From NCBI GenBank assembly GCA_049999765.1, contig JBNGIQ010007707.1, positions 19,055 to 83,054 on the forward strand: 64,000 nt of DNA. Direction: 5' to 3'. This document shows, one piece after another, positions 33,717 to 44,802 of the stretch (position 1 is its first letter; each line of letters begins with the position of its first letter). This stretch comes from Phaeoceros laevis. Lineage: Eukaryota; Anthocerotophyta; Anthocerotopsida; Notothyladales. The notes under the pieces are model-generated. The model saw only the letters and a list, made by a program, of their open reading frames with translations, made no database searches and was not told where the DNA came from. Made by a program: the position numbers and the translations under genes.

Positions 33717-36700
33717 TTATGTTTTTTCATCCGGGAGAATTTCTCTAACCGGTAATGGGGACAGCATCCCATCGTCCTGCCTGTCCTTCCTGAACCTGCG
33801 ACGGAAGTAGGCTTCTAGAAAAGCATCTCCACCCGAGCTCGCAAGCATCCTTTCCGAAAAGGACTTGTGTTCTGCGGCGGAGTGCCTGCGTAGCTGCCAT
33901 TGACGCTTTCGTGAGCCGCCGAGCTCAACCGCCTGTTGCTTGCCGGTTGCCACTGAGAGATCCCCCACACCATCTCCATGCCCGAAATCACTGCTTGCGA
34001 GGTGTTCATTTTCCAGGTCTTGCACCTTGGTTACGGAGGTGTTCTCCGGGGAGGCACTGCCTGGAAGCTCATCCTCTAAGCTTGTGTCATTGAGCAGTTG
34101 CTCTGCTCCGACGACCTGCATGCAACATTCCGCGTCTGTAAGGTCATCTGGCAGATTCAACGGCCTGTAAATCGAGAACGGAGTCCTGCAACTTTGGGTA
34201 CCAGTTCAGCATCAGATCGGTATGGTTCTGTCTGGACGTCGTGCTCCAGCTCGGTAGAAGTGGTTGACGTTTCTGTGTAGNNNNNNNNNNTAGAAGTGGT
34301 TGACGTTTCTGTGTAGGCACTACCAGCAACCTCTACTAAAAGCTCGTCGTCATCGTCGTCGGACCTCTCCCCACTGGCATTGGACGCAGTGACCTGCACA
34401 CGGTTGAAAGTTCAGCATCGGGATTGATCACATAAATCACCCAGGAAATGCAGTTCAGTCTCACCTCCTGTGCAGATTCCTTCTGCAGTCTCATGCGTTG
34501 AGAGCGTTCAATAAGTTTAGAAATGGTCAGCTTGAGACTTTCTTTCGTCCTTCGCTGCAAAGAGTGACGCCGAGTGCTCTGATCTGAAGTGACCTTCGCG
34601 TGACAGACTACGCACATTGTCCGTAAATTCTCAATGCTACACTCACCTGCAATTATTTCCACAATGAAGGTCCAAAAGTTGTCATTCCATGGACGCAGTA
34701 GTCATCCCAGGCCTGCCAGTTCTTTCCTTGTCTGACAAGCAACCAAAAGATAAAGCTAAATCAATGATAAGAGTGTCAGAGCTCATTACCGCCACCCTCA
34801 TAAACTGGTACAATGTGGTCTGCATGCCATGCATTTCCTTCCGTCGGCTTCCCCACCAGGATGTCCAGTCTGAAGGCAAAACAAGGACTTGTTGTTACCG
34901 CACACATTAGGGTAGAACCATCAGGCATCATGTGAACTAGAAGGTCAGGAACTCACAAGCTTTTGTGCTTGGAGAAGTCTGGGGCCCTTTGCAGAATAAC
35001 CGCTGGACGCTGAGCTTCAGGCAGGGAGATCAAGCAACGGACTAGGTCGTGACAGTCCAGCCCACACTCAACACAAACACCTCTCTCCAGTTGGAAAAGT
35101 TCCTGCACATGATCTGATGGTTACGGTGTTTATAGAATTTGTGCATTGTTGAGGCATGATCGTCAAAAAGATCCATACCTCCCTCTGGTAGCGTGGATTT
35201 GTCCTCTCACAGTATCTTTCAAAGCACTTCTTTTTGCAGAATAAATGCACGAAGGCTTCTGGACTTCTCGAGTGCTTCCCTCTGGAGCCAACCGATACAC
35301 GATCCATATGAGATTTGATAAGGAAGCAAAGCTGCAGGTAGTTTCAGGCCAATTAGCCGAATGGCTGCTTGTTTCCTTACCTGCAAGGAGTCTGGCAAAG
35401 TTTGCAAAGAGGATCTCCTTCTGCAGACCATGCCTGTAAGACCTCCTTTGGCCCTGAGCACGTTTGGAACGCTACAGTCTTTAAGGTTGCTCCCTCTGGC
35501 ACAGGACACACCACTTCCTCCCTAGGTGCTAATCGTCGCTTGCTGCCCCCCTTCACCAACCCCTGCAAATTCATCCAATATCCAAATCAAGTCTACGTCA
35601 CAAGGACAAGCAGATGACAAGAAATTCATGCGGATGGACAACATATGTGTGTTAAGCGCTAGGAAACCTAGCTTTTGTTGACAAAAAATGGAAGGCACCG
35701 TACTCACTCCAGGAGCATATGTGGAATGGGTACGAATTTCATCCAGCTCATCTGACAAAGGCAGCCGCAGAGGTTTCCCCAGGAGCTGCTTACGATGAAC
35801 AGCTCGAAGGGCATTCCACTCTGCTATAAAGGACATAGCTGCATCCTGGAAGACCCTACTGCTCAGTATGCATTGAGGCAATGCGCCTCTATCAACTTGT
35901 CCACCTGCTCTGTACAGCTCCAAGACCTCTGGCTTGAAATTCTCTTGCAACAGCTTTGGGGTAAAGCTATCCTGGGGTAAAGAAGAATATAGATGCACAC
36001 GTCCGGTGTGTGTACTCATCTGCAAAATCTCACCATGGTTGTCAGATTTCCTGGCCTTGAATGAGAATCAGTTCAATAAAGGCACTGCTGTCCGTCTAAC
36101 CTTTACCTCAAACATCAGGAATCTGGCATCAAAGGATAAAGCTTGACCCTCATTATCGGTAACTACTTCCGTGCTCTGCTGACTGTTACTTCCGTCTTCA
36201 CTAGCACAGTCATGGTTTTCATGATGCTGTAGAGGGACATGCTGTGATGTAGCAATAGTCGAATAACTGCAACCGGAAACATCATCCATACAGGATTTGC
36301 TGCCCTCTGCTCCTTGAGAAATATCAGTCAAAACTATCTCAGACTCGCAGGGTTGCATTGGCTGGACAGAGTTCTGACAACGTGTGTCACTCCCCAGTGA
36401 CTCGAGGCCATCAAAAATGAAATCAACCTAAAATCAGAGCATAGAGTTCAGCAGACAGCTGTAGACTAGTTCAAATCTGAAAATTTTCGTTTCAGGTTAC
36501 CGAAAGGACGAATGCAAGAATTCTGCAAATCAATCAAATCTGATCTGGTTCCAACCTCAAGACCAGGTATGGCAGCAACAGCTCCGTTAGTCATTGTTGA
36601 AACACGTTCAAGACTTTTACTTAAGGCCTGCCAATGGGTGTCATCTCCAGTGCCCTGCAGTGGGTCACACTTATTCATATAGTCTAACCAAAAATTTTGG

Positions 36701-39700
36701 AACAGACACAAATGCATGGCAAGGTTAGAAACGGTACTTTTGCACAGAAAATGTAAACATTGACAGCATTTCGCTGTCCTCGCCTGTGTGCTCTATCTTC
36801 TGCCTGCAGTACAATGATAAATAAGCACCCTCACAGCAGCCTGTGCCAGATGAAGAATGACAAATGTGTAGACCAAACGAGCACCTGCAACATTTCAGAT
36901 GCTGACTTTGGTAGCTCCGCAAAGACAACAGTTTGTGCAGCTGAAAAATTAAGCCCCACTCCTCCAGCTGTCACACTGACGATCGCTACTTTGATCTGCA
37001 TGAAAATGTTTGAGCATGACATCACAAGTCTATTCCTGTGTGTCGTTGTGAAGGAGACAGACACAGTGTTGACACCCAACCTCTTGTTTTCTCTGAAACA
37101 GATCCACAGCCTTCTGGCGATCAAGAGGTGGAGTTGTTCCATCTACGCGGACAAAACCAACCCCCTTTTGTACGACAGTCTCCTGCATCAGTGCGAACAT
37201 GGCTGAGAAGGACGTGTCCAAGGTCGCCTTGCAATGCAGACAGTAACATATGGCACCAACCTGAATCCCATCCAGAACGGCACGATGATGACCGAATACA
37301 ACAATTTTCATTACTCTGTCTTGATCATCCGAGTTGGTCGTGTCTGTGCTTGAGCATATAAATATTGGGTAGTTGAGCAGCCAGTCACGAACTCCCTTCA
37401 ACTTGGCTAGACCAATTTCTTGATAACTGAGCCTCCGGCAAATACTCTGGTCCTCATCGTTTTCTGCAGTCGGTTGAAGGGTTGTAACAGCATTAAGTAA
37501 GTAGGCCAAAATTCAACTGCCCCTTCTAAATTCTGAAGTAGCTGTTTAAGCTTCCAGACAAAGACACTGTCTCAACAGCAGAGGCACAACCTTCATGACA
37601 CTCCTCAGCCGAATTGACTTGGTCTACATCTTCCTCACATTCACAAAATCCTTTCTCAGTGAAGCCACACCGGCAGGCTTTTCCTGCATTTGTCACTTCC
37701 ATTTGGTGGAGAGAAACTAACAGTGCTCTCGCTGCCTTAAAGTCTGCTTTATCCAATTGCAATCTGATGATTTGTCTTCGTTTTGGAGGTAGCTGGCTCA
37801 GGACCTCGTCCTTCAGTCTCCTGACCTACAGCAGGCAAACTACTATTACGACCACAAATCCAAATTATGAAAGCTGCGAAGTAGTACACGGCATGAATTT
37901 TGCAGCTTCTGACCATAATGGTTTCCCTGAGAAGGACATTCAACTCTTGAAGACGAGAGCCCTTTGAGTAGTCCTGCAAACATCGAGGAATCCAATAGAC
38001 ATTAGCGCCACAGAACATTTGAAAAGCTATGTTTTCCATATTACTAGGGTGTAGTGGACAATGTGAGACACAAAAAAGCAAGGGTCACCTTGCCTGGCAG
38101 AAACCCTTGCTTGACAGCACAGTAGTGACGGGCAAACTCGTATTTGCTTCTCCCGAGCAATCCAGGCCTGGAATATGTATGCATCTCTCCTGAGCCGTCA
38201 ACTTGCTTGGACTTGCGGTTATATATTGGAGGTAATTGCACAAGAAGCGGGGGCTCACCTTAAACAATCTACTTGATTGAAAATGTCAAAGGGCCTGCAA
38301 AATGGTCAGGTGTTTTACTATCAAGGTACAGTAGGAGATCACACAACACTGCCTAGTTAAGTCACGCTTATGGAAACGAGCATGCTTCTATATCAGTTAG
38401 CTGGTGGTACAAACAAATTGCACCTTGTCAGCGATGGTGTGCCAGAAAGAAGCACTGCCCTCTTAGATGCTTTCACTGCATTGAGAACTGCCGTTGTCTT
38501 GTAGATACACACCCAGCCCCTGGGTCAGTTCACACAAAAATATTTTCTGTCGTGATCAGAAAAAGTCCTTTCCAGGTCATACAGTACCAACCTCTTCACG
38601 TTCTTGTGGCTGCTTCGTAGTCCGCAAGTTGTGTGATTCATCCACTATAACCATGGCCCACTTCAGCGAGCTGAAAGTTGATGACAATCGCCTCAACATT
38701 GTGTATGACACTACCACGAATTTGGGCAGCTCTTCAAGCTCAACAAGATCATCCTTCCTGCCAAACACTGTTCAATTGGCTAACATGAACGGTAGACTCA
38801 GAATCAGTAGCAGACGGCCAACTGCTTTGCCACTTTCAAATCATCATCCCCTTTTAATACTCTCCAAGCAACCAACATGTACGGAAAAACTAACCGAGAT
38901 GCACATCGTTTGGTGCAAGGAAAGGCAGCCATCTCTCCAGCTCCTCGGCCCACAGCAAACGCATGCTAGCTGGGCAAACTACCAGGACGGAACCTTCGTG
39001 TCTATAGCACGATGCAATAGCAATGGCCTGCACACCGATGAACTTGAAGCATACATACATAGGACTAAAGTATTTGCTACTTCAACAACCAGCAGTGCCT
39101 GAAAGGACAACTGCCACCCCACCCAGAGCATCCTACTTCACATATCCAACACTACTTGTCTTTATGAACAAAAAGTCCCAAACCACAGAAGCAATTAAGT
39201 ACGAGTCGGACCTGAATGGTTTTACCCACGCCCATTTCATCAGCCAGAAGGCATCGTCCGTGTCTTCTGAGCCCGTAGCGGACACCTTCCCACTGAAATG
39301 GAAGCAGATGTTCCTTCAACTTTTGAGGTAGAGAAAGCAGCTGGTCCTCAATTACCTCAGATCCCACTAAACATGGACCAGAATCACTCGTGCTGCAACC
39401 CCTTGTATTTTTTGAGAGAAGCTTCAAGGCCATCCGCGTAGATAGAGGAACTGGTTTCATGAGCACTCCAGGCAACTTGCTCAAAACCTTTACCACAGGC
39501 TCGTAGTACTCCACCCCAAAAGAAATAACTCGGCTGTTGCTGAGAAGAATTGAAGGGTGTGTCTGTGCAACATAAAAGTCCCAGGTCCGCTTAGGCCTTA
39601 ACTTGCTGACCTGGACGCAAAAAAAACGTGAAAAGGAGTCACAGTAAGGAGGAGGAAGAGAAACACCCACTGATGATAGCTTCTTTACTAGGTCCGCCAC

Positions 39701-40162
39701 GCATTCTCCTTCCAAGCACCGAATCCCACCAACGCAACACCCCGTCACCGTGAAATGCTGCGCTGAAATTAGTTCCAACACCACTTCCAGTTGATGATGT
39801 GCTGTGGGAGTCTCACCGTGATTCCCCGAGTCACGAGAAACACTTCCGTGCCATTTCCTATTCACTGCGGATCCTTCTGTACGACTTGAATCCAAAATAG
39901 GCTCTGAATTTCTTGCAATTCCCACTTCTTTCCCCTCATGATCATACATTGACCTGCTACCACAAGATGAAGCAAAAGCGCGTGTCTCTGCTGGAACAAG
40001 TCTTTCAGGAACCCGCGCGAGGAGCTGGATACATGAACCAGCAGGGACCGCCTCAAAGGGAGGCTCGCTGCTTCTCTTCTGTCTCTTGGCCAATGCAGCA
40101 GCTCGATTTTCGTGCATGCGCTTCATTTGCTCCTCAGTCAGATCCATCCCGCAGACTGCCAT
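33717..40162 (-). CDS. ZRANB3-like SNF2 annealing helicase with C-terminal HNH nuclease
   Basis: Plant counterpart of ZRANB3 (Arabidopsis At5g07810 type), a fork-remodelling ATPase with a nuclease. Exon 1 (40162-39212) encodes a family-specific N-terminal region and Walker A LLADEMGVGKTIQ. Then 39027-38895, 38767-38592 (motif II DESH), 38497-38424 (LLSGTPSLTR), 38294-38259, 38167-38089, 37973-37914, 37825-37591, 37463-37261, 37182-37081 (RVDGTTPPLDRQ), 36995-36885 (TAGGVGLNFS), 36803-36738 (AEDRAHRRGQ), 36654-36556. These exons are phase-consistent. Further down: a Cys-rich segment (CKLCQTPC, about 35390), CVECGLDCHDLV (about 35080), HADHIVPVYEGGG (about 34810) and NLRTMCVVCHAKVT (about 34600). 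Together these give an HNH module with its D-H, N and C-x-x-C-H residues. An acidic, low-complexity tail ends at 33717. Splicing from 36.4 to 33.7 kb is only partly resolved, and a 10-N gap falls in the tail. The start could also be the ATG at 40147. Confidence 0.85.
34281..34290. other. 10-N gap inside the helicase tail with 26-bp duplicated flanks
   Basis: The 26 bases before the Ns (34255-34280) are identical to the 26 after them (34291-34316). The duplicated segment plus Ns is 36 bases, a whole number of codons, so the frame survives either way. Probably two unmerged contig ends rather than real sequence. Confidence 0.9.
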
Positions 40163-40744
40163 GTGGCAAGAAGTGCGGCGCGCCCGATCCAACTGACGAA
40201 CTCACATTTGCGTCCAATTCACAAGAAGAGCTTGGGGGCGGTAGTCTAGCCAGCAGTAGTGGCGCGGGCTGAAGAGACCGTTGAGACTTGCCTACAGTAC
40301 AACGGTATCCGTACTCCGTCACGACCTGGTTAACCGGATTGCCAACTGGGTTCGTGGACAATTGACCCACTGTCCAACTGGGTTCGTGAACAATTGAAGC
40401 CCTCCAGGTTGTGGGTCACCAGACCTTGCCCGGACGCTAATCAATAAACACACACACACACAGTAGTGTACCTACCGCCGGTGAACCTACCGCCGGTGAT
40501 GAATCGGTAGGCTTACGGGTAGTCTAGTTACTCTACTAACCCATGGTTCTAGAATTTCCGTTTCCCACGCCTATATAAGTTAGGAAGGTTATAAGAAGTT
40601 GGCGACGCATCACTTAATAGAGCGCACCACAACTTGCAAATCAACTTTGATGTGCCTGCCAATGCGAACCCCCCCGTACGCCTGCTCTGCGCTTCTCGAC
40701 GGCCTGAAGTAGCGTGGCGGCATTCGCAGCAGCCACGGACAGAG
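40163..40744. promoter_or_regulatory. Intergenic promoter region between helicase and syntaxin
   Basis: Divergent genes 583 bases apart. The syntaxin side has a TATA box (TATATAA, 40572-40578). The interval also carries a CA run (40448-40462), a 32-bp-spaced direct repeat of CCAACTGGGTTCGTG.ACAAT (40342 and 40374), and a 15-bp-spaced direct repeat CCTACCGCCGGTGA (40471-40484 and 40486-40499). Repeats of this size in a promoter could be factor-binding sites; that is inference. Confidence 0.55.
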
Positions 40745-42303
40745 ATGAGCTTTCAGGATTTGGAGGCTGGTGCCACAATACCGAGCAGAAGAGAGCTATT
40801 TGAGAACAATCGGCAGGACCCTAGCCAGGCTGTAGCAGCCGGTGTCTTTCAAATCAATACTGCTGTATCTACGTTCAAGCGCTTGGTCAACACTCTCGGC
40901 ACCCCCAAGGACACGCCAGAACTGCGTGAAAAACTGTATGCCCCACCTCAATTCTACGGATCCCTAGTGCCAGATTCTGAGCTCCCGAACCTGTTCTCCC
41001 CCTCCCACTTGGTTAGGTTTTTCTCCAGCTAATGTGTCTCGATCTGACGGCGTCCTGCTTGCCCATCTCTGCAGCCACAAGACCCGGCAGCATATTGGAA
41101 ATTTGGCCAAGGAGACCTCCGCCAGGTTGAAGTCTGCTTCTGAGACCGATCACTTGACTCCCGTCAGTGTAAGTTGGCTCTAATGTCCAGTGACTGTGTT
41201 ACTTCTGGGTTGTGAAGTTTTTCCGCTGGTGTGGGTCACACTGTGAATTGGTGAATTTTTGGAATGGGCAACTGTGCTTACGGGGCTGATCAGCTGTGCT
41301 CATTTGATTGCTGTGTGGAGAACGGTAATCGATGGTCAATGATTTGCGGTATGCAGGCTGGCAAAAAAGTGGGAGATGCCAAGCTTGCGAAGGACTTCCA
41401 AACTGTTCTGAAAGAGTTCCAAAAGGCTCAAAAGCTTGCCGCAGAGCGTGAAACAACATATACTCCTTTTGTCGCACAAGCAGTTCTGCCATCGAGGTTG
41501 GGTTGTGGTGCCTTGATCAACGGATTCACTTGTTACTATGTACTTGTGCTTCAGTTTAATCCATATCAGTGGGGTTAACTTGCTAGACCTGTGCGTTGCC
41601 CAGCTACATTGCCAGTGAACTGAGATTGGGCCCGGAAGAGACTCCAGAACAACGAGCACTACTTATCGAACAGAGACGGTACGTTTACTTTGATAAACGT
41701 AGTGGTACTTTTGGAAAGCAGCCAGCATATGTTGGTTGGACTGAGCTTGTTTATTTTCCCTGCAGGCAAGATATTCTGCTTCTTGACAATGAGGTTGTCT
41801 TCAATGAGGCTATCATTGAAGAACGGAATCAAGGAATTCGGGAAATACAGCAGCAGATTGGGGAAGTGAATGAAATTTTCAAAGATCTCGCGTTCTTGGT
41901 TCAGGAGCAAGGAGTTCAAATCGGTAAAGTCATTCTAGTGTAGGCAGTTCTGAAGATGGCTTACTTGCTGTACCTTGCATTTTTTTCATGGGGTCTAACC
42001 AACAGATTTAATATGCAGAGGACATCGATTCGAACATAGAGAGCTCTCACGGTGCAACTGTCCAAGCAAACCTGCAACTTGCCAAGGCTCACAAAAGCCA
42101 AAGATCGAACTCTTCTCTGGTAAGGAGCAACTCGCAGGAAATACTGCATGAGCTTGTTGCAGGAGCTGCTGGTCATTGTATGAGATCAGGATATGATTGG
42201 GGCATCTTGTTTTGATTATCGTGTTCTGATTTTGCAGACCTGCCTATTGCTCGTCATTTTTGGTGTGGCCCTGTTGATTGTCATTATCGTCATGGCGGCT
42301 TGA
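40745..42303 (+). CDS. SYP2: SYP2-type syntaxin (Qa-SNARE of prevacuolar/vacuolar membrane)
   Basis: Drives membrane fusion at the prevacuolar compartment and vacuole. Seven exons: 40745-40935, 41075-41168, 41357-41496, 41604-41678, 41766-41923, 42019-42119, 42238-42303, joining in phase to 274 residues, the family length. The N terminus (MSFQDLEAG) lacks a signal. Habc helices follow ([51 protein letters not shown]). The Qa SNARE motif is in [20 protein letters not shown] with its zero-layer Gln in VQEQG. One C-terminal anchor ([19 protein letters not shown]) reaches the stop. Nothing missing. Confidence 0.95.
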
Positions 42304-42884
42304 AGACTGCTATGACATATATTCTTAGTTGAGTACCTCTCACCAAATAAATTCGGAGTAGTGATTGAGCCAGGGTTCTGTTTAGCTTGCATTAGAGTCT
42401 CTGTACATTAGAGTTCGAATTTAGAGCTCTGGCCATTCTCTTCAGCCTTGCCTTGTATATCAACCGACATGTCCATGCCAAGAATCTGGGTCTCTCGTTG
42501 GAAGCAAGTTAGTGATACAATTCAGGGATCGTAGTATCTTAACTATTTTGGAGACATCTCGGAGGCGTTTTTAGCATGGGTTCATACATCTACATTCATT
42601 GAAAGACGAACTGCTTAACTCGTCAATGTCCTTGTACATCGAACTTCAATAAAATGCTCAGTCGAAGTTGAGTTTTTCCAAGACGCACTAACAGGCAAGA
42701 TTGTAAGTCACTTTGTCGGGGCTGCTGCTAGTTTCACATCCAATGCTCAAGGTAGCTCTCACTTCAGTTGAGTGTTTGATCTCATGAGGACTTGTGAAAT
42801 CCAGCTTGCAACTGGAAGAACTTTGCCACAGCTTGTATCTTCAAGGAAAACGGGGCAGGACAGGGGGAAGGAACAGGCAATGTA

Positions 42885-43408
42885 ATGGTGGACACTCTGT
42901 TTGGAGCTTCTGGCACAAAATGGGTTGGCGTAGAAAAGCAAATGCTTGTCCCGCAGGTAAGATAGTGAATATCTTCATAACTTGCTTGGTACGAGGTGTG
43001 CCCAACGACAGCAAGTCGCTTTTACTGTAGGCACTGCAAGTATCAGAGCTCGGATGTCCGTCATGGAATCACACTTAGACTTTGGAGTTCATGCACAATT
43101 TGCTTGGTGGCACGCTTGAAATTTTGGACGGTAACAAGGAATCTGGCATTATTGTGAGTATCTGGCTAAGAGTTCGTCTAATATGACAAATCAGTATGTT
43201 CTGCGCATTACAGGTGTCTCCAAGAACCAAGCTCCTCTCTGGGAGGCACACAACATTAGACAAGGAGCCGAAATCTGCAACAACATCGTCGAGCGCCTCT
43301 GCTTCAAGGATGCCACAGACTGCACACCAGGACGTCAACTTATTCTTTTTCATATTCTCAGATCAAGGCATCAAATCTGAACCCAGGTCTAAGTTTGCCA
43401 GCACTTAG
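42885..43408 (+). CDS. Small unrecognised spliced gene (113 residues or more)
   Basis: Three phase-0 exons with good junctions: 42885-42956 (donor GTAAGA), 43079-43153 (acceptor TTAG, donor GTGAGT) and 43214-43408 (acceptor ACAG). From the ATG at 42885 they encode 113 residues: MVDTLFGASGTKWVGVEKQM..., then HNLLGGTLEILDGNKES, then a Ser/Ala-rich stretch and a C terminus ending SKFAST. The frame is also open upstream of 42885 to about 42804 (CNWKNFATACIFKEN), so the true start may lie in an earlier exon I cannot place. I recognise no family. It lies just downstream of the syntaxin on the same strand. It may instead be chance open sequence. Confidence 0.35.
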
Positions 43409-44070
43409 AATAATCGACTACGTCTGGATTGTCTTGGACAGGGGGGGTCTTGGTATAATGCAATACTTTGGATTGCACTATAGCACAAGCAATGCTCCAC
43501 TTGGTGAATGTTACAGAAGCTTTTGTCATTCGCTCCTCTTCTGAGAAATTCGTCCCTTTAGGAGGTTAGTGATTCTCATATTCCCATGTAAGAAAGTGCC
43601 CTCGTTCCATAGCCGTTACCGTCTGTTGCTCAATGCAGCGGCTGTTGTGTTGAAACAGTGAATCCAAATTGCTTGTGTGCCCGGCCCCATACTAGGGAAC
43701 CATTAACTACTACTGCTACTTGAAGGTCGGAGGCATCGAATTTCGGGTCTCCATGGTGTACCGTGCCTCCAGCAGAGTGGCCGACGAATGTGTTGTCCAT
43801 TATTTTAGTTGCTCACAACCCACTGTCGAAGTCCGTACCATGACGCTATGGATGTAAAATTGAAACGTGTTTGGTTGGACATTGTGGAGGTCTTTTTTGC
43901 GGGGCCAGCCAAGGAGTTGGCACGAGATGCTTTCAGGCGAAGCCGGGTCGTCCCTGTGCTTACTATGCAGCCTGGACGGAAGACCTTGGAGAAGATGGCA
44001 CCTTCAGACTGCTCCAGCAGCTAGGAAGCAAGCTTGACAGCCAGTACCAGCACCGTGGGGGCAAAGAAAC
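43409..44070. other. Spacer before the SRPBCC gene
   Basis: About 660 bases. The right half is GC-rich and open in several frames, so part may be leader or an N-terminal extension of the next gene. No feature recognised. Confidence 0.4.
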
Positions 44071-44802
44071 ATGCCTCTGCTGTGCGGTCACAGCCTCAAG
44101 GCATTTCCCGGCTGCTTGTCAGCAGCCGGCCCCAGGGCTGTGGCAGCCGGGCGCAGGTGCAGCCTTCCAGGAACACTCCATCTCTGCTTCCAAAGGAGGA
44201 CGGTTGTTGCTAGCCATGGAGGTAGGGGAACCAGGCTCCGAGCCGGTCTGAAATGGACCGCTGGCTCCGCGGAGCCCGAGAGCAGCCTGATGAAGTTCAC
44301 CCACAAGGTGTCTCTGGACGTCCCCGCAGCCCTGGAGGAGGTATGGCAGTTGTGGAGCGACATAAGGCGCGCTCCTCTCTGGATGCGCTGGATTGATGCG
44401 GTAGACATCCTGTGCCAAGATGCCACCACGGTGGACGACTCTTCTGCCTTGCCCGGCTTGAACACTCTCTCTCGTTGGAAATGCAGCACGCCAGGGTTCG
44501 AGGTGTGGTGGGTGGCTCGGATCCAGAAGTTTGAGGTCTCCAAGCCCCAGCGCGTGCTGCAGTGGGTCACGGTCGATGGTCTTCCCAATGCAGGACAAGT
44601 TACCTTCACTCAACGCAGCTCCAACAACACGAGAGTGGAGCTGTCCATCTCCCATTCGCTGCCTGCCGCCCTGGCTCGGGTAATGACATCCTCCGCCCTG
44701 CTCAGCCTTGTGAAGGCTACTCTGCAGAGTGACTTGGAGCGCTTCCAGGAGTACGTCTGCGCCGAGAAGGAGAGTCCAGGAAACTGTGCTGTATCACTGT
44801 AG
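44071..44802 (+). CDS. SRPBCC (polyketide cyclase/START-like) domain protein, probably plastid
   Basis: Intronless, 243 residues. The first about 70 residues are rich in Arg, Ser, Ala and Gly with few acids, as in a transit peptide. From about residue 74 the START-like fold begins (FTHKVSLDVPAALEEVWQLW, then PLWMRWIDAVDIL), continues through SRWKCSTPGFEVWWVARIQ and VLQWVTVDGLPNAGQVTF, and ends with the long C-terminal helix (LLSLVKATLQSDLERFQEYV). Such proteins bind hydrophobic ligands; the ligand is not predictable here. It resembles the plant plastid polyketide cyclase/dehydrase-like proteins of about 210-220 residues. Starting at 44071 gives a full transit peptide. Confidence 0.8.
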   Translation: MPLLCGHSLKAFPGCLSAAGPRAVAAGRRCSLPGTLHLCFQRRTVVASHGGRGTRLRAGLKWTAGSAEPESSLMKFTHKVSLDVPAALEEVWQLWSDIRRAPLWMRWIDAVDILCQDATTVDDSSALPGLNTLSRWKCSTPGFEVWWVARIQKFEVSKPQRVLQWVTVDGLPNAGQVTFTQRSSNNTRVELSISHSLPAALARVMTSSALLSLVKATLQSDLERFQEYVCAEKESPGNCAVSL

